Shown: piece after piece, positions 6,301 through 13,944 of the stretch
Position numbering within the stretch: position 1 is the stretch's first letter
How the letters are laid out: each line of letters opens with the position of its first letter
Source of the DNA: an uncultured Rhodocyclaceae bacterium
Lineage (GTDB): Bacteria > Pseudomonadota > Gammaproteobacteria > Burkholderiales > Rhodocyclaceae
Assembly (NCBI GenBank): GCA_937892345.1
Contig: CALAGF010000278.1
Span: 1-21,219 of the forward strand
Direction: 5' to 3'
Length of the DNA stretch: 21,219 nucleotides
Program-made: the position numbers and the translations under genes
Notes under the pieces: generated by a model
What the model was told of the DNA's origin: nothing
The model's input: the letters and a program-made list of their open reading frames with translations, nothing else
Databases searched by the model: none

Positions 6301-8589
6301 TCACCGTCCGTGCCAGTAACGACGCCCTGCATGCCGCCAGCCGACGACCTCAGCCCCACCTGCCTGCAAAGAAACCCGCAGCATGCCGTCCTGATCGGTA
6401 CGCCAAAGCCTTGCACCGCTTGCGGCATAACGTGCCAACACCTGCCCTTGCGGATGCCCGAAACGATTGCGATAGCCCACCGAAAACAGCACATCGCGGG
6501 CGTTGACCGCAGCAATGAAGGCCTCAGTCGACGAGGTAGCGGAACCGTGGTGCGGCGCCAGCAGCACATCTGCCCGCAGGGCGGCAGCATCCCGGCGCAA
6601 GAGTACCGATTCGGCAGCGGCCTCGATATCCGCCGTCAGCAAAACCTGATGCCCGCCGACGCTGATCCCCAGCACGCAGGAAAGATCGTTGCCAGCGAGC
6701 GTTCTTGCGTCCAGCGGACGCGGATGCCGCAGCGTGAAGCTCACCCCATCGACCTCCCAAGGCGCTTCGTCGGCACAGTTTACTGCCTTGTCGAGCGCGG
6801 TCGAGGCGAGAATCCGCGCCACCGGCATGCTGGCGAGCAGCGAGGCCAGTCCGCCGGCGTGATCGCTATCATCGTGCGTGACAATCAGCACATCGATACG
6901 GTCAACGCCCAGCCAGCGCAAAAATGGCAACAGCACTCGCTGGCCTGCATCCGACTCGGCGTTGTAGCGCGGCCCCGGATCAAACACCAAAACCTGCGAA
7001 TGCGTACGCACCACGACCGACTGGCCCTGCCCGACATCCAGCACATCAATGCGCGCTTCGCCCGGCGGGATTTCCTCGGCAGGCCAGAACAGCAGCGGCA
7101 AGATGAAAATCAAGCCCATTGCCCGGCCGGGCATGCCTCGCGGCAACAGGCAAATCGCCACCCCCAGGCCTGCCACCACGGCCGCCCACCACGGCGGCGC
7201 AGCAGCCTGCCAGACGGGCCATCCGGCACACCAGCCGAGAAATGGCATCAGTCCATCAAGCACCCAATGCCCTGCCTGAAAAATTGGCGTCCACGGCAGC
7301 AGCGCTGCCAATAGCGCCAAGGGCGTGACAATGAAGCTGATCACCGGCACAGCGACCGCATTGGCCAAGGGCGAAACCAATGAAAACTGCTGGAACACCA
7401 CCAGCAAGATCGGCAAGGTAGCCAAGGTTGCGGCCCATTGCACCATGCCCCATTCCCGCAATCGCTGCCGCCAACCGTGCGCCCCCCGCGCATGCGCCGC
7501 TCCGATGTAAAGCAGCGCGGCGACAGCAGCAAAGGAAAGCCAGAAACCGGCAGCCATGATCGCCCAAGGATCAAGCAGCAGTACCACCCCCATGGCCAGG
7601 GCCAAGACGCTTGAAGGCGGCACAAGTCGATTCGACAACATGGCCGCCAGCGCGACCAGCAGCATGTAGAGCGTGCGCTGTGCCGGCACGCCAAAACCCG
7701 CAAGCAGCGCATAGGCAAACGCCGCCAGCGCCGCCCCAAGCAGCCCTGCCTTTTGTGCCGGCCAGCGCAAGGGCAAGCCGGGCACTCGCCGCCATAAAAC
7801 ATTGATCAGCCAGCCGAACAGACCCGCCACCATGGTCACATGCAGGCCACTAATCGACATCAGATGCGTCGTGCCCGTGCGATTGAAAATTGTCCATAAA
7901 CCACCGTCGACCGCTGCCTGATCGCCGATGGCCAGCGCACTCAGCACGCCGCGCCAAGGCCAGGATGCATCGGGCAAGGCCGTTTGAAAGCGTGTTCCAA
8001 TGGCCGTCCGCAGGCGTTCCACAGCATAGGCGGGATGCCAGACCATGGATTTCAGGCGCTCAGCCGGGCCCGGACGGACATAGCCGCCCGCGCGTATGCC
8101 CCGCTCAAGCAGCCAGACTTCGTAATCGAAACCACCGGGATTGGCGCCGCCATGCGGCCGTTTCAGGCGAACGGAAAATTGCCAACGCTCGCCGGGCAGC
8201 ACCTGCATACCGCGATACCAAGCCAGCTGCACGCGGGTCGGTACGATGGCTTCTGCGGTCAACACACGCTCAATCACAAATTCGAAACGCTGACCGTGCT
8301 CGAAAGCCTGCGGCATACCGGCGACCACTCCAATCACCACGACATCCCGCCCCTCCCAATCGGCTCCCAGCGCATCGGCCAATCGGGATTCGGCACGCCA
8401 AGCGGCCCACGAAAATCCCAGCAGAAAACACCCCACACCGGCCAGGACTCTGCGCCACGCACGATCACCGCAAAGGCGCGGCAAAATCAAGGCGACCGCC
8501 GACAGGATCAAAGGCAAGCAGTCCGGCAACAACTCGCAGCGCTGCAAGCAAGCCACCCCGGCGGCGAAAAAAAGCACGGCCCAATTCAT
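6301..8589 (-). CDS. comEC: ComEC/Rec2 DNA-uptake channel protein
   Basis: The 762-residue inner-membrane protein moves single-stranded DNA into the cytoplasm during natural transformation. The N-terminus MNWAVLFFAAGVACL is hydrophobic, followed by a DUF4131-type region. The central Competence domain has many TM helices and the motif HLMSISGLHVTMVAG. The C-terminal metallo-beta-lactamase-like domain begins with DVLDVGQGQSVVV and carries THDDSDH at 571-577 and PHHGS at 679-683, the metal sites thought to act in strand degradation. The reading frame is open for another 150 codons upstream (to 9039), but that part has no ComEC character and lies antisense to the DUF2062 gene, so I use the ATG at 8589. 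This is a typical full length. No other competence gene is in the window. Confidence 0.94.
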   Translation of the reverse strand: MNWAVLFFAAGVACLQRCELLPDCLPLILSAVALILPRLCGDRAWRRVLAGVGCFLLGFSWAAWRAESRLADALGADWEGRDVVVIGVVAGMPQAFEHGQRFEFVIERVLTAEAIVPTRVQLAWYRGMQVLPGERWQFSVRLKRPHGGANPGGFDYEVWLLERGIRAGGYVRPGPAERLKSMVWHPAYAVERLRTAIGTRFQTALPDASWPWRGVLSALAIGDQAAVDGGLWTIFNRTGTTHLMSISGLHVTMVAGLFGWLINVLWRRVPGLPLRWPAQKAGLLGAALAAFAYALLAGFGVPAQRTLYMLLVALAAMLSNRLVPPSSVLALAMGVVLLLDPWAIMAAGFWLSFAAVAALLYIGAAHARGAHGWRQRLREWGMVQWAATLATLPILLVVFQQFSLVSPLANAVAVPVISFIVTPLALLAALLPWTPIFQAGHWVLDGLMPFLGWCAGWPVWQAAAPPWWAAVVAGLGVAICLLPRGMPGRAMGLIFILPLLFWPAEEIPPGEARIDVLDVGQGQSVVVRTHSQVLVFDPGPRYNAESDAGQRVLLPFLRWLGVDRIDVLIVTHDDSDHAGGLASLLASMPVARILASTALDKAVNCADEAPWEVDGVSFTLRHPRPLDARTLAGNDLSCVLGISVGGHQVLLTADIEAAAESVLLRRDAAALRADVLLAPHHGSATSSTEAFIAAVNARDVLFSVGYRNRFGHPQGQVLARYAASGARLWRTDQDGMLRVSLQAGGAEVVGWRHAGRRYWHGR

Positions 8590-8637
8590 GCCAATATCAT
8601 GGCACAAATCGTCACCAACGCAGTGCAGCGCCTTTGG

Positions 8638-8643
8638 GATAAT
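8638..8643 (+). promoter_or_regulatory. Candidate -10 element very close to the DUF2062 start
   Basis: GATAAT, preceded by GG, ends 6 bases before the ATG at 8650. If it is used, transcription would start at or next to the ATG and give a leaderless mRNA. No good -35 hexamer is seen and the ATG has no ribosome binding site. Confidence 0.3.
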
Positions 8644-8649
8644 CAGCGC

Positions 8650-9180
8650 ATGCGACGCACCCTGAAAAAATACCTGCCAGATCCGGAAAGCATCCGCAAC
8701 AACCGCTGGTTGCGGCCCTTCGCCGGCAGCCTGCTCCACCCCAGACTCTGGCACCTGAACCGGCATTCCGCCGCCGGCGCGGTCGCCACCGGGTTGTTCT
8801 GCGGCCTGATTCCCGGTCCGTTGCAAATGCTGGCGGCGGCGCTCTGCGCCTTGGTCTTCAAGGTCAACCTGCCATTGGCCTTGCTGACCACGCTCTACAC
8901 CAACCCGGTCACCATCGTTCCGCTCTATTTGCTGGCCTACCAGATCGGCCGCTGGGTGCTGGGCGACGGCAGCGGCTTTGTTACGCCGCCCGCCTTTTCC
9001 GCCACCGATTTCATCGGCTGGAGCAGCGCCATGCAGCAATGGATGCTCAGCGTCGCGACCCCGCTCGGGATCGGCCTGCTGCTACTCGCCAGCGGACTGG
9101 CCTTGGGCGGCTACCTGCTCACCCGTGCTGCCTGGCAGATTTACCTGATCGCAGCCTGGCGCAAGCGTTTCAAACGTTAA
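8650..9180 (+). CDS. DUF2062 inner-membrane protein
   Basis: The 176-residue protein belongs to the DUF2062 family of unknown function. The start at 8650 (MRRTLKKYLPDPESI) fits the family opening, and an in-frame ATG at 8599 would add 17 atypical residues. Family signatures visible are NNRWLRPFAGSLLHPRLWHL, HLNRHSAAGAVATGLFCGL, PLQMLAAALCALVFKVNLP and YTNPVTIVPLY. About three TM helices are seen, near residues 43-90, 92-107 and 138-162, and the C-terminus (AAWRKRFKR) is basic and presumably cytoplasmic. It diverges from comEC across 60 bases and converges with lolD. No function can be assigned from sequence. Confidence 0.88.
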   Translation: MRRTLKKYLPDPESIRNNRWLRPFAGSLLHPRLWHLNRHSAAGAVATGLFCGLIPGPLQMLAAALCALVFKVNLPLALLTTLYTNPVTIVPLYLLAYQIGRWVLGDGSGFVTPPAFSATDFIGWSSAMQQWMLSVATPLGIGLLLLASGLALGGYLLTRAAWQIYLIAAWRKRFKR

Positions 9181-9220
9181 ATTCGCGGCAGCAGATTGAC
9201 CTGTACCGGGCAAAGGCCTT

Positions 9221-9913
9221 TCAGCCTGCCTCCAAACGTCCATCATTCAGCACCACGATGCGGTCTGCCCGGGCGGCCAGCGCACGGTCGTGGGTCACCA
9301 TCACCAGACTCGCGCCCTGACTGCGCACTCGCTGAATCAGCAGATCGAATACGATGCCGGCCGTTTGGCTGTCGAGATTGCCGGTGGGTTCATCGGCCAG
9401 AATGCATGAGGGTTCGCTGACCAGGGCACGGGCAATGGCGGCGCGCTGGCGTTCGCCCCCCGACAGTTCGCCGGGTCGGTGTTCGAGACGATGGCCCAGG
9501 CCAACGGCTTCAAGCATCGCGGCGGCGCTGGCCAAGGCTTCGCTACGGGGCCGGCGGCGAATCAGGAGCGGCATGGCAACGTTTTCCAGCGCCGAAAACT
9601 CGGCGAGCAGATGGTGGAACTGGTAAACGAAACCCAGGTGCCGGTTGCGCCAGTCACCACGGTCAACTTCGCCCAGCGAGGAAAAATCACGGCCTTGCAG
9701 GGTGACGCTGCCGGCACTGGGCGCATCCAGCCCGCCCAGCAGGTGGAGCAGCGTACTTTTGCCGGAACCGGAAGCGCCGACGATGGCCAGGGTTTGACCG
9801 GCTTCGACTTGCAGATGGATATCGGTCAATACCGGCACTTCAAGGCCGCCGCCGCGAAATACCTTGCCCAGACCACGGGCGACGAGAATCGGTGAAAAAA
9901 CAGGATTACTCAT
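9221..9913 (-). CDS. lolD: LolD, ATPase of the lipoprotein-release ABC transporter
   Basis: The 230-residue cytoplasmic ATPase powers release of outer-membrane lipoproteins from the inner membrane to LolA. It has Walker A GASGSGKS (46-53), Q-loop YQFHHLLAEFSALENVAMP with Q98, signature LSGGERQR (150-157), Walker B ILADEP (171-176), D-loop residues GNLDSQ and H-loop H208. The Q-loop wording is characteristic of LolD rather than of MacB or FtsE. I take the ATG at 9913. The frame is open for 27 more codons, but these overlap the permease gene and have no family character. The start overlaps the lolC/E stop by 8 bases, so the two subunits are translationally coupled. Confidence 0.95.
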   Translation of the reverse strand: MSNPVFSPILVARGLGKVFRGGGLEVPVLTDIHLQVEAGQTLAIVGASGSGKSTLLHLLGGLDAPSAGSVTLQGRDFSSLGEVDRGDWRNRHLGFVYQFHHLLAEFSALENVAMPLLIRRRPRSEALASAAAMLEAVGLGHRLEHRPGELSGGERQRAAIARALVSEPSCILADEPTGNLDSQTAGIVFDLLIQRVRSQGASLVMVTHDRALAARADRIVVLNDGRLEAG

Positions 9914-11153
9914 AGCGCAGTGCCTCGGCCGGATTGACGCGGGAAGCCCGCCAGCTCGGGTACAACGTCGCCAGCAGCGAGAGCGCGAAGGCAATACCGG
10001 TCACGCCCCAGACATCGCCCCACTGCAAGTCGGAGGGCAGATCAGAGATGTAATACACCTCCTTGGACAGAAATTGGGTGCCAAGCAAGCGCTCGATGGC
10101 CGGGACCACCACATCCACGTTCAGCGCCAGCAGCACGCCGCCAATCACGCCCAGCCCAAGCCCGATCATCCCGACCAAGGCGCCCTGCACGACGAAAATG
10201 GCCATGATCGAACGCGGCCGTGCGCCCAGGGTCCGCAGAATGGCAATGTCAGCCTGCTTGTCGGTGACCGCCATCACCAGCGTCGATACGAGGTTGAAGG
10301 CAGCGACGGCAACAATCAGCGACAAGATGATGAACATCATCGTTTTCTCGATCTGCACTGCGCGGAAAAAATTGGCGTGGCTCTTGGTCCAGTCGTGGAG
10401 ATAGGCATCGGCGTTGATCAGGGGAGCGAGCTCGCGGGCAATCCGCGGCGCCATGAACAGATCATCCACCTTGAGCCGCACACCGCTCACCATATCGCCC
10501 ATCTGATAGAGCTTTTGCGCATCAGCCAGATGAATCAGCGCCAACCCGGCGTCGTATTCGTACATCCCGACCTCGAAGATGCCTACCACCCGGAAGGCAC
10601 GCACCCGCGGCACCACACCGGCCGGCGTCACCGTGCCCTGGGGCGCAATCAGCGTGACCTTGTCGCCGGTGAACACACGCAGCGAACGCGCCAGATCGGC
10701 GCCGAGAACCACGCCAAATTCGCCGGGACGCAGATCGTCCAGACTGCCGCTTTTGATGGTCTTGCGAAAATCGGCAACCGTGTCTTCAAGATCCGGCAGG
10801 ATGCCCCGTATCAGCGCCCCCTTGACCTCGCCATCCACGGAAAACATGCCCTGCGACTGGACAAAGGGCGCTGTCGCCCGCACTTCCGGATGCCGTGTTG
10901 CCTGAGCGGCAATCGACTGCCAGTCAGGCAATTCACCGGAAATACCCGTGATCTGAATATGCGAAGCCACCCCCAGAATGCGGGTGCGCAATTCCTTCTG
11001 AAAACCGTTCATCACCGACAGGACGACAATCAGCGCGGCAACGCCCAGGCCGATCCCGGCCATCGAGATCAGCGAGATAAAGGAGATGAAATGGTTGCGC
11101 CGCTTGGCACGCGTGTAACGCAAGCCAATCAGCAATTCATAAGCTAGGGCCAT
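9906..11153 (-). CDS. lolC: LolC/LolE-type lipoprotein-releasing permease
   Basis: The 415-residue inner-membrane protein has four TM helices: TM1 at about 23-47 (FISFISLISMAGIGLGVAAL) and three in the C-terminal third, with a large periplasmic domain between. The start MALAYELLIGLRYTRAKRR is the standard LolC/E opening, so I use the ATG at 11153 rather than the open ATG at 11207. The FtsX-type C-terminal region includes ILRTLGARPRSIMAIFVVQG and ends SWRASRVNPAEALRYE. Only one permease gene is present, as in the many bacteria with a single LolF-type subunit that replaces LolC and LolE. The symbol is therefore by convention. It lies 25 bases after nudC and overlaps lolD. Confidence 0.93.
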   Translation of the reverse strand: MALAYELLIGLRYTRAKRRNHFISFISLISMAGIGLGVAALIVVLSVMNGFQKELRTRILGVASHIQITGISGELPDWQSIAAQATRHPEVRATAPFVQSQGMFSVDGEVKGALIRGILPDLEDTVADFRKTIKSGSLDDLRPGEFGVVLGADLARSLRVFTGDKVTLIAPQGTVTPAGVVPRVRAFRVVGIFEVGMYEYDAGLALIHLADAQKLYQMGDMVSGVRLKVDDLFMAPRIARELAPLINADAYLHDWTKSHANFFRAVQIEKTMMFIILSLIVAVAAFNLVSTLVMAVTDKQADIAILRTLGARPRSIMAIFVVQGALVGMIGLGLGVIGGVLLALNVDVVVPAIERLLGTQFLSKEVYYISDLPSDLQWGDVWGVTGIAFALSLLATLYPSWRASRVNPAEALRYE

Positions 11154-11178
11154 ACGGACGGAATACTTTGCAAAGGCG

Positions 11179-11967
11179 CTATGGTACACGCTGCGCCAGC
11201 GCAGCATCGATCAGACGGCGAGAAATGCTGACCGGATCGGGCAAAATGGGCATGGTATCTGCGGTAAACCATGCCGCAGCCTCGATTTCCGCCGGGTCCG
11301 GCACAATTTCCCCGCCCGCATAATCGGCAAAGAAAGCGACCATCAAGGAATCCGGAAACGGCCAGGGCTGGCTGGCAAAATAACGGAGATTGGTGATTGC
11401 GACCCCAACCTCTTCGCGGACTTCCCGCACGGCACATTGCTCCAGTGTTTCACCCGGTTCGACAAAACCGGCCAGCGCGCTGAAAACACCGGGTTTGAAA
11501 TGCGGACTGCGGCCCAGCAGCATCTTCTCGCCATCCAGCACCAGCACCATCACCGCCGGCGAAATCCTCGGATAGGCCAGCCAGTTGCACTCAGGGCAAG
11601 CCATTGCCATTTCCCCCGGCTTGCGCACCGCCACGCTGCCGCAACGACCACAAAAACGATGATTGCGCTGCCAATCCAGCAACTGAAAAGCTCTTCCGGC
11701 GAGTGCAAAAACGTCCACACCCGCCAAAGTAAAGACGGCGCGCAAGGAGATGGCTTCAGCCCCGGCAATTTTTGGCATTTCAGGCAGGTCGACCGCAACA
11801 CAGGCACGACCGCCCAGTTGGCCAACCGGCAATACCGCTGCAGGCGATCCCAGATCGGCGGCGCGCGCCAGCGGAAACGGGCAAGCATGGGTGTCGACCG
11901 GTACGGTCAGGAGGCGGTTTTCGCAGCGGATAATCCAGTAAACCGCGTCTTCGATTGGGGTTTCCAT
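11179..11967 (-). CDS. nudC: NudC, NADH pyrophosphatase / NAD-cap decapping Nudix enzyme
   Basis: The 262-residue enzyme hydrolyses NAD(H) to NMN(H) and AMP and, in the known family, removes NAD caps from RNA. The N-terminal half is the usual variable NudC domain. A zinc ribbon has C106/C109 (FCGRCG) and C124/C127 (CPEC). The Nudix box spans 167-189, starting GFVEPGET and ending REVREEVGV. The NAD-specific motif SQPWPFP is at 199-205, so this is NudC rather than another Nudix enzyme. Length is close to the E. coli protein. It lies 17 bases after the MFS gene and 25 before lolC/E, on the same strand, so it is probably in one operon. Confidence 0.95.
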   Translation of the reverse strand: METPIEDAVYWIIRCENRLLTVPVDTHACPFPLARAADLGSPAAVLPVGQLGGRACVAVDLPEMPKIAGAEAISLRAVFTLAGVDVFALAGRAFQLLDWQRNHRFCGRCGSVAVRKPGEMAMACPECNWLAYPRISPAVMVLVLDGEKMLLGRSPHFKPGVFSALAGFVEPGETLEQCAVREVREEVGVAITNLRYFASQPWPFPDSLMVAFFADYAGGEIVPDPAEIEAAAWFTADTMPILPDPVSISRRLIDAALAQRVP

Positions 11968-11984
11968 AAGTCAAACGGCCTTGT

Positions 11985-13196
11985 TCAACGGGAATTCACA
12001 TGCATGGTAATACGCCCGACAAACCAGATCCCGAGCAGGTTGAATGCCACCGCCAGATAGCCGACCCGGTTGTAACCGAACATCCGGCCACTGTCATCGA
12101 GGGTCATCATGAAACCGGTCAAGCTACTGGCCAAGCCCATCGCCAGGGATTGCACGGTGCCGTTCAAGGACATGAAGGTACCTCGCAGCCTGGCCTGTGC
12201 CGAGGAAGCGATGATGGCCATCGACGGAATCATGCGACCGGAAATGAGCACAAAAAAACTGGCCGAACAGATCACCCACAAGCCCAAAGGCAAGTTGCCC
12301 ACATGGGTGTTGATCAGCAACGGAAAGCAGGCCAACGCAGCCAGCCAGCGATACACCCTGACCTTGCCGGCGCGATCTGCCCAGCGCCCGATCAGCCGGG
12401 CCGAGATGAAGGTTGCCGTGCCGCCGGCCAGATACACCAGTGGAATATCCTGCTGCGCAATGCCCACATTATTGACTGCATAAACGGTGATGTAGGGAAT
12501 CACCGTAAAGCCGGAGAAAATCACCAGGGCAGAGAACAGCAGCGCACGCAGATGGTTGGAATCTGCCAGCACGCTGAAGGTATCGGAAAGCAGATGCGCC
12601 CGTTTTTCCACCCCCAGATGAGCACGCAATTCGGGGAGAAAACGTAATCCGACCACCACAAACACCAGGCTGATCAAGGTAATAAAGACAAAGGGCGCGC
12701 GCCAGCCCAAATGATTGGCCAGCCAAAGTGATAGCGGCACGCCGGCAATGGTCGAAATCGAAAATGCGCTGGACACCACGCCACTGGCTTGCGCCAGCCG
12801 CGCAAACGGAATCACATCGCCGATCATGGTCTGCACCATGGCCCCCATCACCCCACCAAAGACCCCGGCCAGGCCACGCGCCACGATCAGGCTGGAATAC
12901 CCCGGCGCCAGTCCGCAAGCCAGCGTGGCCAAGGCGAAGAGTACAAAACACACCAGCACCAGGCGCTTGCGCTCAAATCGGTCAACGAAGGTTGCTGCCA
13001 GCAAACCGGAAATCGCCGCGCTGAAACTATAGGAAGCCACCAACAGGCCAAATTCGTTCGCACCGATGCCAAATGCCGCCATCAGGATAGGCCCGAGCGG
13101 CATCATGATCATGAAATCGAGAATGTGGCTGAACTGGATACCTGCCAGGGTCAGCAGGAAAAACCGTTCGGTACGCGGCGGCAGTTCGTTGGTCAT
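11985..13196 (-). CDS. MFS transporter, drug/metabolite efflux type
   Basis: The 403-residue protein has about 12 predicted TM helices and belongs to the major facilitator superfamily. The loop 2-3 motif reads FVDRFERKRLV, a variant of GxLaDrxGrkxxl. TM5 carries a GVPLS motif as in proton antiporters of the DHA1 group. The N-terminus MTNELPPRTERFFLLTLAGIQF is followed directly by TM1, with no signal peptide. The substrate is unknown; AraJ-like efflux is possible. No ribosome binding site is visible before the ATG. Instead the leader forms a nested inverted repeat that touches the start codon. It lies upstream of nudC, lolC/E and lolD on the same strand. Confidence 0.88.
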   Translation of the reverse strand: MTNELPPRTERFFLLTLAGIQFSHILDFMIMMPLGPILMAAFGIGANEFGLLVASYSFSAAISGLLAATFVDRFERKRLVLVCFVLFALATLACGLAPGYSSLIVARGLAGVFGGVMGAMVQTMIGDVIPFARLAQASGVVSSAFSISTIAGVPLSLWLANHLGWRAPFVFITLISLVFVVVGLRFLPELRAHLGVEKRAHLLSDTFSVLADSNHLRALLFSALVIFSGFTVIPYITVYAVNNVGIAQQDIPLVYLAGGTATFISARLIGRWADRAGKVRVYRWLAALACFPLLINTHVGNLPLGLWVICSASFFVLISGRMIPSMAIIASSAQARLRGTFMSLNGTVQSLAMGLASSLTGFMMTLDDSGRMFGYNRVGYLAVAFNLLGIWFVGRITMHVNSR

Positions 13197-13247
13197 GGGC
13201 AGGAGTCAAAGGGCGCGGCCGCCAAGGATACGCGCCCCCGCCTGCCC
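13197..13247 (-). promoter_or_regulatory. Nested inverted repeat abutting the MFS start codon
   Basis: Outer arms GGGCAGG (13197-13203) and CCTGCCC (13241-13247) enclose inner arms GGGCGCG (13211-13217) and CGCGCCC (13231-13237). Both pairs are perfect 7-bp complements. In the minus-strand RNA the 3' side of the outer stem ends directly at the AUG. There is no T-run, so it is not a standard terminator. It could hide the start region or mark the end of the thioesterase mRNA. Confidence 0.5.
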
Positions 13248-13256
13248 GGTCACCCT

Positions 13257-13721
13257 TTAGCGGGCAACAAACGTATCCGGCATTTGCAGCGCAATCACTT
13301 CGCCCTGCGCGGTCGCCACGCCATCGGCAAAGACGGTTGCTTCCACCACAACCTTGCGCCCCTTGATTTCCTTCACTCGCCCGCGGATTTCAAGTTCCGG
13401 ACCCAGCGGCGTCGGTTTGAGATAACTGACCTGAAGTGAGCCGGTGACAAAACGGAAAGCAGGCAAACTGTCCATCTCGCGATTTTCCGCACGATACATC
13501 GCGGCGGCAGCCGTTCCCGTACCGTGGCAATCGATCAGTGAGGCCAGCAGGCCGCCATAAACAAATCCCGGGATCGCCGTATGTTCCGGACGCGGCTGAA
13601 AATGGGTCACGGTTTCATCGCCCTCCCAAAAGGTTTTGATCCGGTGCCCATCGGCATTGTTGCGGCCGCAGCCATAGCAATGAGCCAGATTCTCCGGGTA
13701 ATAGTCCTGAAACGCCTGCAT
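13257..13721 (-). CDS. PaaI-type hotdog-fold thioesterase
   Basis: The 154-residue protein carries a 4HBT hotdog domain and should hydrolyse an acyl-CoA thioester. The ATG at 13721 is chosen for its AAGGAGAG ribosome binding site; the frame is open to 13847 but those residues have no family character. Key parts are FVYGGLLASLIDCHGTGTAA with GG at 56-57 and D64 as candidate active-site acid, VSYLKPTPLG, and the core strand KVVVEATVFADGVATAQGE. An N-terminal CYGCG (C15, C18) with HxIK spacing occurs in a subgroup of these enzymes. Substrate unknown, presumably a small acyl-CoA. It lies 60 bases upstream of the MFS gene on the same strand. Confidence 0.87.
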   Translation of the reverse strand: MQAFQDYYPENLAHCYGCGRNNADGHRIKTFWEGDETVTHFQPRPEHTAIPGFVYGGLLASLIDCHGTGTAAAAMYRAENREMDSLPAFRFVTGSLQVSYLKPTPLGPELEIRGRVKEIKGRKVVVEATVFADGVATAQGEVIALQMPDTFVAR

Positions 13722-13866
13722 GCTGCCTCTCCTTGTTATTTGATGAGCGCCCATCCTAGAGAGCAGGCGAACAGCCGGCCATTGCCCGCGAGGACAGTCT
13801 GCGTGCAAATTCGGCCAAGCGTATCTGAGGCAATTGCCCTGAAGCACGAAAACAATTTCGACATAC

Positions 13867-13897
13867 TTGCTATTTATATTGTTTTTGATAAATAATG
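13867..13897 (+). promoter_or_regulatory. AT-rich dyad and candidate promoter before the sigma-54 activator gene
   Basis: TATTTAT (13871-13877) and ATAAATA (13888-13894) are perfect 7-bp inverted arms 10 bases apart. TTGCTA (13867-13872) and AAATAA (about 13890-13895) could serve as -35 and -10. The rest of the 222-base gap holds a GGCAATTGCC palindrome (13829-13838) and nothing else I can name. Confidence 0.35.
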
Positions 13898-13944
13898 CGT
13901 AACCGCAAACGACAATAAGGTGTCAAACACCGAGGAGACCCAAG

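Noticed and set aside
8590..9039. 150-codon N-terminal extension of comEC
   Set aside because: The extension is antisense to the DUF2062 gene and unlike ComEC. The hydrophobic ComEC N-terminus begins at the ATG at 8589.
9864..11147. 427-codon plus-strand frame opposite lolC/E
   Set aside because: It is antisense to a clear LolC/E protein and the translation is His/Arg/Gln-rich with no domain.
13829..13838. GGCAATTGCC palindrome as a sigma-54 or regulator site
   Set aside because: A 10-bp palindrome alone is common by chance, and no GG-N10-GC promoter pattern accompanies it.
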